NCBI GenBank assembly: GCA_030374765.1
Contig: JARGXX010000075.1
Location: forward strand, 682,001 to 746,000
Source: Agarophyton chilense
Lineage: Eukaryota > Rhodophyta > Florideophyceae > Gracilariales > Gracilariaceae
DNA length: 64,000 nucleotides
Direction: 5' to 3'
The stretch's first letter is position 1. Every line of letters begins with the position of its first letter. This document shows, piece after piece, positions 34,301 to 44,590 of the stretch. The notes below the pieces were generated by a model. The model was not told where the DNA came from. It saw nothing but the letters and a program-made list of their open reading frames with translations, and did no database searches. The translations under genes were made by a program, and so were the position numbers.

Positions 34301-34618
34301 GTACTTCGCGGAGAGCCACTGTTTGTGCCTCTTGAATGGCAAGCTGTCCCGGCTTGATCACTTGTTCTAAGTACCGGACGGTGCCAGCGAACCATTCGCA
34401 TTTCTTGAACTTCAAGGTGATACCTGCGCTCTGTAGTGCTTTGAGAATCTCCTCGACATGCCGTAAATGGCTTTCCACATCCTGGGAAAAGATGATCACA
34501 TCGTCCAAATAGACTAAACAAGTCTTCCACTTGTATCATGAGATCAAGATGTCCAGAGTACGCTAGAAAGTAGCCGGTGAATTCGTTAAGCCAAAGGGCA
34601 TCCTTTTGAAACCGTAGA
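31371..34618 (-). pseudogene. Gypsy-2 pol, RT (second half), RNase H, integrase, chromodomain
   Basis: From the second half of RT (GFKRMPFG, next to the solo LTR at 34619) the frame reads through the catalytic YLDD motif near 34508-34520 to the C-terminus. Two in-frame stops lie in RT: TAG 34563-34565, where relatives have Gln, and TGA 34536-34538, where they have Arg. After that about 1045 residues are open. RNase H has VDTDSSEYQVG, EKECLAVVWAL and TDHSSLRW. The integrase has the zinc site (HYIRLSGHPGG, CTTCAK) and the triad in SIDILG, LLSDNG and GQVERFN. A charged Pro/Glu-rich linker and a chromodomain (block RVCWYGFPPEADTWEP) end it at 31371. Confidence 0.9.
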
Positions 34619-35291
34619 TCACAACGTGAGCGCAGGTTAGGTAAAGCAAAAGGAAGAAGAGGGATAAAAGACGAGAAAAAGAGAAAAATAAAAGAAGAGA
34701 AACAAAGGAAGGTAGTCAGCCTTGACAATTTACTTCGATCGTTGGCGACCGTCATTCCAAACTACATCTACCTCGCACGCAGTTCCGCCGCCGGTGCTGA
34801 CCGTCGGCGGGTCACCCACGTCTCACACCTTGCCACTGTGCGACGAGGAGTTGCGCGCCAAAACAATTTCAAACATGAAGCATATCAAATAAAAACTCAA
34901 AAAATCATCCAAAGTGGTGCGCCAGTGCCAACCACCCCGCGCAGCCCAGATTCGGCTGTTACGGCCAAACCCCGTATCCAGCCCACATTCGCACATTCTC
35001 TCCAACTGCATAGCCCGTTCTCATTCAGCGCTCTCGTCCAATCAAATCGCTCCACTTGGGCCGAAGCCCCAACACACCCCATTAGAACCAGACCACTTGT
35101 CCATACCACGTTGCATGAGGGCATTTGCAGTAGCCAATCAGATGGCCGTTTCACGTTGAGATTGAGATGAGGCGCATATGCGTTTTTTCGTGGAGGGTGC
35201 CCAAAAGTGCCCATGCTTAAATCTACCTTTTGTTTTCCACTATTTCCAACACTCCAAAGGGCTTGGGGGCAGAGTCGACCAAACCTCAACA
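34619..35291 (-). repeat. Solo LTR of the Copia-3 family inside Gypsy-2 RT
   Basis: 673 bp, the same length as the LTRs at 56013-56685 and 62636-63308. On the minus strand it begins TGTTGAGGTTTGG and ends CGTTGTGA. The flanks GTAGA (34614-34618) and GTACA (35292-35296) are a 5-bp target duplication with one change. It carries the shared U3 palindrome CGCATATGCG (35173-35182) and an inverted CCAAT box. No coding part of the element remains, so LTR-LTR recombination removed it. Confidence 0.9.
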
Positions 35292-35296
35292 GTACA

Positions 35297-35416
35297 GACC
35301 GGCGTGACACGTAAATGCGGTTTTGTCTTGGTCTTCTTCCGTTACAGGAACCTGCCAACAGCCAGAGTTGGCGTCCAACGTGGTGAACACGTTCGCTTCT
35401 CCTAAGCTGTCAATAA
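35297..35416 (-). pseudogene. Gypsy-2 RT fragment between two solo LTRs
   Basis: About 120 bp encode the RT block SLGEANVFTTLDAN and TAFTCHAGLY, which in Gypsy-1 is contiguous with the neighbouring RT parts. It is stranded between two independent LTR insertions. Confidence 0.9.
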
Positions 35417-36085
35417 TGATGGAAAGGTTGAGGGATGAAAGGAAAGTTCGCCAGCTCTGGCTCGGATTTACTTGGAGGCGCTCAATCTCTTACTCAAATA
35501 CAACTCAAAAACGTCAGCCAACTAGACGCCAACCCAGAGTAAACCCTAGACTACAAAGCAGGGACACCCAATACTACCAATCATAATCAAGCACGACATT
35601 AACCCTAGCCAAAGTTCATTGCATCACACAACAAGGCATTACAACAGTGCACAGCACATCATTACACTGACGTGTGCACAAATTCAATTTGCCAGCACAC
35701 GCTTCTTGCAATCCGCCTCCATACACGTTTGCCTTCCAGCACAGTACACCAAGTCTTCTGTGATACACATGACACGCTCTTCTCCAAGTACATTCGTTAC
35801 ACCTTGTGAGACGTGTACATAGTACACCAGCTGGACATCCTGAACAGCGTGCACAATAGTACAAGTAGACAAAGTACAAAGGTGTACAACAGAAAATCCC
35901 AATAGTGCCATACTACTTGTACACACCACATTGCAGGTGCATATTTGCAGTAGCCAATCACAGCACGATTTCACGTTGAGGTCCGGCTGATACGCATATG
36001 CGCTTTTCCAGAGGCAACCTCCAAAACAGCCCATGCTCTCCTGGACATTTGGTTTTCAGTGACAGCATAGGCACTTGCACCAACA
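35417..36085 (-). repeat. Solo LTR of the Copia-1 family inside Gypsy-2 RT
   Basis: 669 bp, homologous to the LTRs at 52537-53223 and 59159-59846, with a short internal deletion near its left end. On the minus strand it begins TGTTGG and ends CCATCA. The flanks AATAA (35412-35416) and AATAC (36086-36090) are a 5-bp target duplication with one change. The palindrome CGCATATGCG lies at 35993-36002. Confidence 0.88.
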
Positions 36086-37501
36086 AATACATTCGTCCAT
36101 TCGAGGCAACGGGTATGTATCCCGAACTGTAACTGCGTTCAGTTTTCGATAATCGATGCAGAATCGTAAAGAACCATCAGGTTTCGGAACCAGCACCACT
36201 GGTGAGGCCCAAGCAGATTGAGCTGCTTCGACTACCCCTTCTTCCAGCATTTTGCTGAAATTCTTCTCCTCGATTTGGATAGTTCGCGGTCCCGCTCTGT
36301 AGGGTGGTTGGATGATGGGTCGTGACCCTGGGACCAAATCAATATGGTGTTCCGTAGCGCAGATCTCTCCTAGTTTTCCACTCCACATGGATGTATAATT
36401 CTTCAGCATAGACCTGATCTTCGTTCTGTAGTGTTCCGACACATGTACTAAGCCTAGCTCATCGACCAAGCTCTCTGGATCCTTTGCCGTTTGCAATTGA
36501 TCTCCAGACGGATTTTGCAGTTCTTCGTCTGTGTCACCGACATGGGTTAATCCCAATACGTCTGCGGTAGAAATATGAGTAGGGACCACCACTGTGGGAT
36601 GAGGCAAGGCTGTTGCAACAACCTGATTCTTCGATATCTGATAATAGTTTTCAGTGAAGTTACTCACTAGTATCCTAAAGGGGCTACCAGGATCAACCTG
36701 AACAATGCCGTTAGCGACTAGCAATCCACGGGACTCGTACATCCGAGTATTTGGTTGAATTACCACGAGTCCGTGTCGTTCTGTTCTTACTTGAACCCAA
36801 GTTTGGGTTTGCGCCTTCAACATGGCACTCTTCCCCACTAGAATCCTCGGCGAGACACGTCCTCGGGATTTCCCGTATTCCATAGATGGTGGAAGTAGAG
36901 GTGCTTTGGGGCAACGACGCATTGGTTTGCGAACAATTGGTACCATTGATCCATCATCTAGTTCCACTAGTTTTCTTCGCGGGAGAATGGCTTCGACAAA
37001 CTTGTCGCAATGATCACGTCCTAGTACCACTGGTGCAGCTAACGTCTTACAGACGATGAAGTCGACTAGGACTACAAAGCGTCCCAAACGCACCACGAGT
37101 CGAACTGTTCCCAGTGTCTTCACAGCATTTTTGTTGGCATCCCAGATGTCCGGTAAAGGACCGTATCGAATACGTTCTAAGTCAGCAGGAGCGAGCTCCG
37201 ATTCCCGTATAAAGTTCGGACCAGCACCTGCGTCCAGGATAGTCAATCGACGAGATAACAGATTCCTTTCAGAGCCGATGTCGGCATAGACCTTATAGTT
37301 TCTTCTAGACAACACCATGAGGTAATTTTCCCGTTTTGAAGGACAAGTATAACGTCTCCAAGGACGATGTAACTCACAGTCAAACTGTACTCGCTTTCCG
37401 TCCGGCGGATTGATTCCGTACTGCGGAAATTTCTGAGGCCTCAAGAGAATCTTGGGCTTCCAAGCGCGGGAGCAGGGAGGCGAGCTCTCCCTCGTCAGCA
37501 C
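36086..37501 (-). pseudogene. Gypsy-2 pol, protease and N-terminal RT
   Basis: The frame opens just after gag and holds the protease (LDAGAGPN active site, then PVVLGRDHCDKF), a spacer with LVHVSEHYRTKIRSML, and the first RT blocks (WASPVVLVPKPDGS, FCIDYRKLNAVTV, DTYPLPRMDE). It is open down to the solo LTR at 36085, which cuts RT. The active site reads DAGAG where Gypsy-1 reads DTGAG. The frame relative to gag differs, which suggests programmed frameshifting or a separate start; it opens with GTG, so the true start is unclear. Confidence 0.88.
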
Positions 37502-37542
37502 TATGGGATCGACTAGTGCCGACCCCCTAGGGGCTCCCTCAC

Positions 37543-39697
37543 TTAGTTTTCCGGTTGCACCGGCTTATTCGCCTCAAAGGGGCCTCTTCCTGCCGGGGTT
37601 CTGGGTTGTAACACTTCAGCATTCTGAGCAACAGGCTTGTCCGTCCGGCGCATTGTTGTCTGAGAAAACCAACTTTTGGCTTTCCAATACATGCCTGCCG
37701 GTACGCGGCTCCTTTCTTCTTCTGAGAGTACTTCATAATACGTCATGATACCACTCAGATCCTTTGCAGGAAGCGTGCATTCTGCACTCAAATGGTGTTT
37801 TCCATAACATGAATAACAGATCAAACCGTCACGACGCTTGGTCAACGTAGGTTGTGAACGGTATGCCGTGCGAGTATCCACCCATCCGGGTTTCCCGTTC
37901 TTAAAACCTCCTTGTGGTGGCACCGTGTAGGGACGGTACATAGGGCGATGGCCCTCCATAGCCATTAGGGCTTCCTCCTCCTGAGACTCCGAGTGTGGGA
38001 GATCCTCTGTAGGTACAGAATAGTCCGTATATTCTATTAAATGGACCGCCTCCTCATGCCAGTCTCTCCCTTTGGGTGCCAACGACGAATCTCGCGAGTC
38101 AACTGGAGATTTCAGATGTAGCAGTTTTCTGCGCTGATTAACTCTGGCGGAGACCTTCTCCTTACTCATTGAGGTTCCCAAAGCCACTGAACGACAGGGG
38201 CTACCACGCGCTCTGGCCGCGTCTCCTTCAGCTTTCGCAAACTAAACTAACTCCGAAAAGGAGACTCTTCCATGCTTCTCTCGATATAGAGCTACCAACG
38301 ACTTGATGCTCGGGTCCAGCCCGTCGATGTAAAAGGTAATCTTGTCCTCCGTCAAGTGGACGTTTCCACAGCGGAGTGAAGCTTTGTTAAGCCTTGAGCT
38401 GTACTCAGCTTCGCCCTCCTCAGGCTTTTGGGTCACATCCCTTAGGTCCAGGATCGCCTGACGTATCGCGTTTGAAGTCGCGTAACTGCGCAGCAAATAC
38501 TGCACCGCCTCTGGCCATGAGGTAACGCCGCCTTCATCGGCTGTCAATGATCCGCATACGGAACGATATTGCTCTAAAGAAAAACCCTTCAGGAAGTTTG
38601 GTAAAGAAACAAATGCCTGTGGTTCACTCATCTCTAGAGTGTCCGCTTCGGCAACGAATCGAGTGAGAAACTCGATAACGAGAATGGGGGTCTTCCCATC
38701 AAATGTTAAATCATTAAGGCCGATCTTCAATCGTTTGATGTGATCCTTCACCTTCGCGGTTTCGCGTCCTGAGAGCTTCTTGCTCTTCACCTTCATACGG
38801 TAGTACCTGTAATTCAGGACCGTGCGATAAAGCGGATTCGTGCATGGGAGCACCTTCAATCCTCTGTAAGGTGAGCCGTTTTTTTCTCATTAACCACGAA
38901 GACGTGTTCTTCTTCCGAGATCGGGACCTTCGATGACCATCATCACTGTCGTCGTCATCAAACGTATCTGAATCATCATAATCATCCGTACTGGAACTGA
39001 AGCCCTCCGTGCGTGACGATTCATCACTCGAATCACGTGCGGACTTCCGCTTCTTACGTCGTGACTTCGACTTCTTCGAACGAGCTTCCTTCAAAGGAGC
39101 TCCTTCCTATTCCAGCACGACTGGTTTAGCAGCAGTCTGCGCATGAACTGCCGCCTCCAGGCGTTCTAAACGAGGGTTAACTCGAGTGAGGACTTCCTCT
39201 GCATCCACGATTAAGCCGGGTAGCGCATCGGGCGTATTCCCGTACCTCTCCAGTAGATGGTTCAAATCCTCACGTAGTGTTTTCACTGATGCAGAGAGCT
39301 GCTTCCCATCGTCTTGACGAACGAGTGCTTGATGCGCGCTGCGTAATTGTTCGACATCAGCGATAAGAGCAGCGATCTGCGATTCCAACGCAACCATGCG
39401 CACACGCGAAGCGCCTGACTCAGACTTCAGACGACGCACTTCCCTGCGCAAATCATCCTCTTCTTGAGGTCCGACGACCTCAGGGTCAACTACGGCTTCT
39501 GTGGTGGGCGTGACTGCCGCTGCCACAGGGGCCGGTACATCCGAGAGCTCTCGTTCATCATTCACCGAGCGTGAACGCGGCATCGCTTGACGATACAGCC
39601 GCTGTCCGGCTTCAACAGACGAGGCGAGCATCGGTTTCGGGGGTGGTCCCGCAGGACCGGGGCGACCAGTACCCGACTGGCTTCGGGTCTTTGGCAT
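37543..39697 (-). pseudogene. Gypsy-2 gag
   Basis: I start at Met 39697 (MPKTRSQSG), which aligns with the Gypsy-1 gag start; about 215 bp separate it from the 5' LTR. Order: Ser/Pro-rich N-terminus, coiled coil (about residues 80-135), a Lys/Arg then Asp/Ser tract, the gag domain (38242-38859), an intact CX2CX4HX4C zinc knuckle near 37780-37830 (CYSCYGKHHLSAEC), and a C-terminus ending at 37543-37545. Breaks: TAG 39107-39109, a frameshift near 38883 at a run of seven A on the element strand, and TAG 38242-38244 where Gypsy-1 has Gln. Confidence 0.85.
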
Positions 39698-39890
39698 CCC
39701 AGACCAAACCTGAGTCCAGATGCGAACCAAATGGTGTCTTCGACTTCTCGACCACGTGTTCAACCACGATTAATTTCGCAATTGCCGGAGGTGGTTCGAT
39801 AAACAATAACTGTAGTGATTCCACTTCTTCCAAGTATCGATATCGATTCCACGTTCCAGGAACGAATTGTTCAATGCAGCTGATCACAGT

Positions 39891-39910
39891 GGTTCTAAGT
39901 CGGGAGACCA
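39891..39910 (-). promoter_or_regulatory. Gypsy-2 primer-binding site candidate
   Basis: On the element strand, two bases after the 5' LTR, TGGTCTCCCGACTTAGAACC begins with the TGG that pairs with a tRNA CCA end. I could not match it to a specific tRNA. Confidence 0.55.
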
Positions 39911-39912
39911 CT

Positions 39913-40578
39913 TGTAGTATCCGCTCTAACGGAGAGAGCAGACACCTGCGACAGCCTTCGGACTGCCGATGGGTCGCTTGCGGCGAAAGAAAAGGGGTGG
40001 TAGAGCTACAACACCAGCGAGCTGGAAGTCGGGTGTAAGGCCACTACTCGCCAGCGAGGTTGAACAGTGCAACTGTAAAACGTTGATGGAACGTAGGCAC
40101 GAGACGGCTCGTGAAGTGGTTGGGAGCTGATTATCTATTATGGCTCGTCCGGATCTCCGGTTGAGGAATCCTAAGCGAGTAACAGAATAGCCATGGTGCC
40201 CATGTTGTCTCCTTTACTTGGAGTCGGCGCTCACCTCTGGTACACTATATACTGTGTACCAGGGTGAGTGCCCAAATAAATATATAAATAATACCCAATG
40301 GTCAGCCACTTAGCCAAACCACTGTATGGGTATGGTCCCTAATGGACGTCTAGCTACAAAGGGTAGTAAAACCAGCCACGCGGATCGCCACTACATGCGC
40401 CGTTGCAAGCCCCTCCACTCGTGATACCCCGTGTCCCAACAATGTACCCTGCCTCCTGGCATCCTACGCGGTGTGTCACTTCTTATCCTAGCACTGACCA
40501 GGCCACTCAGTAATGAGTTCCAAACGCGACTTTGTGACAAAGAAACCATCGGATTCCCCGACATAGTAGAATACTACA
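39913..40578 (-). repeat. Gypsy-2 5' LTR
   Basis: Partner of 28469-29134, same termini and length. The hairpin is conserved at 40230-40268. About 22 substitutions separate the two LTRs by eye, so the insertion is not recent. Confidence 0.95.
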
Positions 40579-41312
40579 CTTTATCTAGGAGAAGCCCAAA
40601 GATTAGGACTTATACTGCAGCGAGCCTGCATTTGACTATAATTAATAAAAACACAAGAACACAGGGCCCATTCCGTATGAAATAGATCTGGGATACGTAC
40701 CCCACTCTCAATTGAAAAGATAATCTGGTACAGGTTCGAGTTGCCGAGAAGCAGTGGACACCCTCAAACGGCGAAAAATCTTTAAAGCAATGGCACTGTA
40801 TAGCCTTACTGTAGCACAAGCATAGCAAATATACAACGCTAATCAGCAGAAAAGATACGAATACTTCAAAGCTGGAGACTTGGTGATGTTGAATCTGGCT
40901 GGTGCAGGGATGTCATCTCGCGTAGACCTACCGAAGAAATGGAAATCGGAGTTTGTTGGTTCTCTAGCAATTACTGAAATCATGGGTCCGACCATGTACA
41001 AGATAGAGCTCTCTCCAACTATGAAACGTGTTTACGGTGTTTTTCACGTTTCGAAGCTTTAGAAGTACTTGAGGCCGTCAATTGACAGAAGTACACTTTC
41101 TGTATTCATTGATGCCGAAGTTAACGTCGATCAAGATGTCAAAAAAATATTGGATAAGAAACAGTCACGTCAAAAGGTCTAGTACTTGGTTCAATTTCAG
41201 AACGACACACCAGAAGACTCTATTTAGATGGCGAACAGAGAATTACGCAACTGAAAACATCGCATCCGCTCATACGAGGAATCGACGAGGACTTTCGATT
41301 CCAAAGAGAGGG
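40579..41312 (+). pseudogene. Gypsy-5 pol, C-terminal integrase and chromodomain-like end
   Basis: This continues the Gypsy-5 integrase after Gypsy-2. The block YEIDLGYVPHSQLKR near 40670-40720 fits the usual integrase stretch before the GPY/F module. Then 40880-41062 encodes GDLVMLNLAGAG and KWKSEFVGSLAITEIMGP...VYGVFHVSKL, the GPY/F module. A chromodomain-like tail (KVQYLVQFQNDTPEDS) follows to about 41260. A purine-rich tract (AAAGAGAGGG, 41303-41312) directly precedes the 3' LTR. Stops and frameshifts are common. Confidence 0.85.
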
Positions 41313-41529
41313 TGAACTTAATATAGTATTACGTGACCTCTATTTATTCTTATTACGTAGCAACCGCTTATTTCCAATTCATATGTTTGAATTTGAATCA
41401 AATATATAAGCGGTCGCAAACATGTCTATATAAGCTACATAATTTGTGCTTCAATCATAGAAGTAGTGGGCTTCATCGTTGCATTGAGTATAGTTGAAAT
41501 GCAACCCTCATTAGCTCTCCCCTCTTAGA
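41313..41529 (+). repeat. Gypsy-5 3' LTR
   Basis: It begins TGAACTTAATATAG after the purine tract and matches the 5' LTR (24454-24670) at the same length but with strong divergence, which marks Gypsy-5 as much older than Gypsy-2. Confidence 0.8.
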
Positions 41530-41573
41530 GTTCTGTTTACAAGCGAGTCCACAGGGTTCAATATGAACTTGAA

Positions 41574-42469
41574 ATGTCACCGACTCATGGTTTCAATATC
41601 TCACACGATCGAAATTATGGACATGTGGCGTATGTCGACGCTCTGGATGAGTTTCCAGGAGCTTGGTCCAGCGATGGTCGTCTGCAGATAATCAGTAACA
41701 TGCTGCTCTGGAGCCGACCCCTGCAAAGGGATGATTTTCGGTACCATTGTAGGTCTAGAGCTTAGTATTGATTCCATTCCCAAGTGCTGTTCAAAACAAA
41801 GACTTTCTCTTGTAGGAAATATCTTTTTCCGTCCCATAACGTATTAGCGACGACGCCTGTGGGGCCAGATATGCCAGCCTTCCTGTCTGCGTAAATTGCG
41901 TCGACGTCCTTCATAGATGTTGAACGAAGGTTCCATCGGGTATCTATTACATCGTTCTTCGATTACGGAGCGACACATAATTGGGTTACTGGTCCCTGGT
42001 TGCGGCAGAGTGGGAAGATCGCATTGTGATTTAACTTCCTTGGAGAGTGTACATGCACCATCGCATTTGGTACATTCCACAGTTGCTTCAGACTTTAGTC
42101 CGTCGCTTGGAGTTTTAAATTCCATGAGAATCCAAAGAGAACTGAGACGAACTCCGATATCTTCTCGATATGAATGATACTGTGGATTAGGACCGAGTTT
42201 CAGTGGCGATCCAACCAGACAGAGGGACGTGTTTGATCGATCGATCTCCCAAACATGTTCTTACACTTTCTGGAGCCTTGGGTACTAGCCCTTCATTGGA
42301 TCGAATTCTGATTTTTGGTGCACTTGCGCTACAGTTGTTACGATTGGAAATCCTCGTTCTATCTGGTCACCCTTGGAGGTACGTCTTCCATGAAAATTAC
42401 GCTCCATCGGTGGATGAAGATGGCCCAACCCTGTACTACGTAACTGCAGCCGAGAACCGACAACCGTAA
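41574..42469 (+). pseudogene. Opposite-strand accessory ORF, decayed copy 3
   Basis: The plus strand carries fragments of the same protein as copies 1 and 2. At 41574-41765, HVAYVDALDEFPGAW aligns with the block before the middle of copies 1 and 2. At 42041-42097, WRVYMHHRIWYIP...RRLEF aligns with the LWxAYDxxRxWY region. At about 42135-42230, DELRYLLDMNDTVD then DRSP matches the ELIDISGRVDW and DRSPG blocks. Stops and frameshifts are frequent. The chromodomain relic at 42959 lies to its right on the minus strand, so the convergent arrangement is the same as in Gypsy-1 and Gypsy-2. Confidence 0.65.
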
Positions 42470-42958
42470 TCATGGGTTAGAGTTCCGAACACGGAGTCTG
42501 CCGCTGCGGACATCCCCACGGAGGGCCAACGTGCCCCTGACGGTTTGCATCAGGTACCCTAATCAAAATGGGAGTAACCGAGGTCAGTGACTTCTAGGAA
42601 ACGCACATCTCAACCCAAACACGACCTTGGAAAGTGCTGGTCCAAAGAAAGGCCAAGATCTTGAACAAAGTTGCTCAAGTCAACACCTTCTTTCTCGTAC
42701 TTAGGTAAAACTTACAAAGTAAACCTACTTCTGGTACTTCTTACTTCTTGCGTCATATCTTTATTTTCCATTCTTAGGATTTCTTCACGACTTTGAGCTT
42801 TCTTTTCATCCTCACTCCATTCATGGATTCTTCTCAAGTATATACTTTCTATACTTCTGACACTTATTCGGTAATCTCTCAAAACATGACAATACGGTAA
42901 GTCAATCTCTCTTTTCTCTTTCATACAGTGATATCCTCTTTACTTTTAATATTTAGAG

Positions 42959-43240
42959 TCAACGAATTTCAACGGAGGCGCTGACAAGTTTACGCTGTTT
43001 TATACCGGCTTCAAATAGTCCAACCCGAGCGTTGTGCAGCCTTGGACGCAATGCCAATTGGGTCCTTCGATGATAGAAGATGACTTTCGACCTCTCCAGA
43101 TGTTGAACTGGCTCCCACTGGAATTCTTTATGGAGACAAGTGTACCATCGGACGAGATATAATAGCTTCTTTTCAACAGATACGTCGTGCTTCACAATAA
43201 GATCAACCCCAAACTTCTGTGGGTCCAGACTCGGTTCCGA
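42959..43240 (-). pseudogene. Gypsy-6 chromodomain relic
   Basis: The minus strand encodes VEKKLLYLVRWYTC...WEPVQHLERSKVIFYHRRTQLAL, clearly the C-terminal chromodomain of the Gypsy-1/2 lineage (compare YLQYLVRWYGYG...RSKVVQYHRR). The rest of pol is missing to the right. The interval 42470-42958 corresponds to the convergent spacer and holds no recognised gene. Confidence 0.82.
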
Positions 43241-44239
43241 ATTTTTCTTGTGCTTTCCTGGTATTGGGGCGTCTTAAAGATTCCATTGGATGTAGATAGG
43301 GTAGGGATAAGTATTGAAAAGCATTCGGGTACTAGATAGATCTGAGACAGCTAAATGATGCGAGGAAGCTGCGGTGTGGTAGTCAGATGAGTAACCTTAC
43401 CAGAATTTAGTCTTTATATGTAGTCTATTTCATCTGTATTGTAATGTAAAAACTCACTACAACTTCCATCTGAGCGGATGCAGTGTAATCGCTACTCTCT
43501 CCCGTGGTCTCTCGTACATGCTCTCGTGAGTCTAACAAATGCAATTGATATTCATGAGGGAGAAAAGTTAGACGTCGGATATGATCAAATAACAATATGA
43601 GTGCTTGAACCCAATTCTAATAAACTTGACTGAGAGCTGTACATATGCTCACTGCAGCGGACAGTCCTCCTCCACGGTGGAACTACAGACTGTGTGGCTG
43701 TACAAAGGAGTTCCATCTCGGGATCTAGGCCTCAGGCCGTAAAAGAAGTTGCCAAGGAGGTGACATGTACACACCAGTGTAACACGACTTCGAAAATTTT
43801 TTAGGCCGTACAATAAATTTATTGCCACCAACGTGAAAAACATCACCCCCATAACAATCGTGAAATTTTGCCCAAAAGCACAGTACAGAAGTACAATTGA
43901 CTGGAGTTTCCTTCTCCAGATACTGAGCCCATGAATATCAACCACACCTTTTTTTATTGAAAGCACCTTAGTAAGGTAGCCTAACCGAGCACGAGGTGCT
44001 TTCCTACTACAGTTGGACGAGGTGGAACCTGTTCCGCCCTTGGGCGCCCACCTATTCTGATTCCCGAGCAACATCGATTCTCGGGGCAAAGGTTCCACAC
44101 CCCAGTCGGCCTTCTCTTCCCCCGAAGTCGCTGTCCCCCGCGCCTCTTTGTCAGCGCTCTCAACCATGTCTTCTTCTTTACATATCACTCTCCATCTTAC
44201 ACTTCCGTTCGCGCCACATCTCTTCTAGCGCCCCCGTGC
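43241..44239. other. No gene recognised
   Basis: The longest open frame (43649-44188 minus) shows no family motif, and I do not support it as a gene. No LTR ends or RNA genes were seen. Confidence 0.45.
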
Positions 44240-44590
44240 TTGCTCCATCGCTCTCCGCCACGCCTCCTTGCCCGTGACTTAGCTTCCGGCAGCGCATTCT
44301 TGCTCGTGCCGTCGCTCTCCACCACGACTGTTTTTCACGCTGATGCACTCCTTCGCGCCTCACTTTTCGCACCGTTGCTCCCTTCCGCACATGTCTGTCT
44401 GTGGTTTTCACCCCGCCTCTTCTTTCGGGCCGTTGCTCTCCGCCGCCCCTCTTTTTCTGTGCCGCCGCTCTCTGCGGCACTTTTCTTTATGCGCCGTCAC
44501 TCTCCGCTGCCACTCTCTTCCTGCAACGTTGCTGTCCGCCGCAACTTTCTTTGTGCGCCGTCTCTTCGGCTGCATATCCGTTCCTCGAGT
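44240..44590. repeat. Degenerate 31-34-bp pyrimidine-rich tandem repeat
   Basis: Successive units of the form GCCGT(T/C)(G/A)CTCTCCGCCGC-CTCTTT are recognisable from about 44370 to 44580, with weaker copies upstream. The repeat keeps long frames open on both strands; these open frames look like by-products of the repeat. Confidence 0.6.

Larger units (their letters stand above)
28469..40578 (-). mobile_element. Gypsy-2, full-length chromodomain Gypsy element nested in Gypsy-5
   Basis: Two 666-bp LTRs (28469-29134 and 39913-40578) with matching termini TGTAGTAT...ATACTACA enclose the element, 12.1 kb in all. The 5-bp flanks CATTA (28464-28468) and CTTTA (40579-40583) differ at one base and are a likely target duplication. 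A polypurine tract and primer-site candidate sit next to the LTRs. Gag and pol lie on the minus strand and an accessory ORF on the plus strand. Two solo LTRs of Copia families interrupt RT. By eye the LTRs differ at about 22 positions of 666. Confidence 0.95.
24454..41529 (+). mobile_element. Gypsy-5, decayed Ty3/Gypsy element split by Gypsy-2
   Basis: LTRs at both ends are 217 bp each and share a TATA-like CTATATAAGCT and a following GTGGGCTTCATCGTTGCA block. Between them lie gag, protease, RT, RNase H and integrase on the plus strand; the integrase is cut at 28468 and resumes at 40579, with the complete 12.1-kb Gypsy-2 in between. The family differs from Gypsy-1/2/3. All catalytic domains are broken by stops and frameshifts. 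A target duplication for Gypsy-5 itself was not found. Confidence 0.88.
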
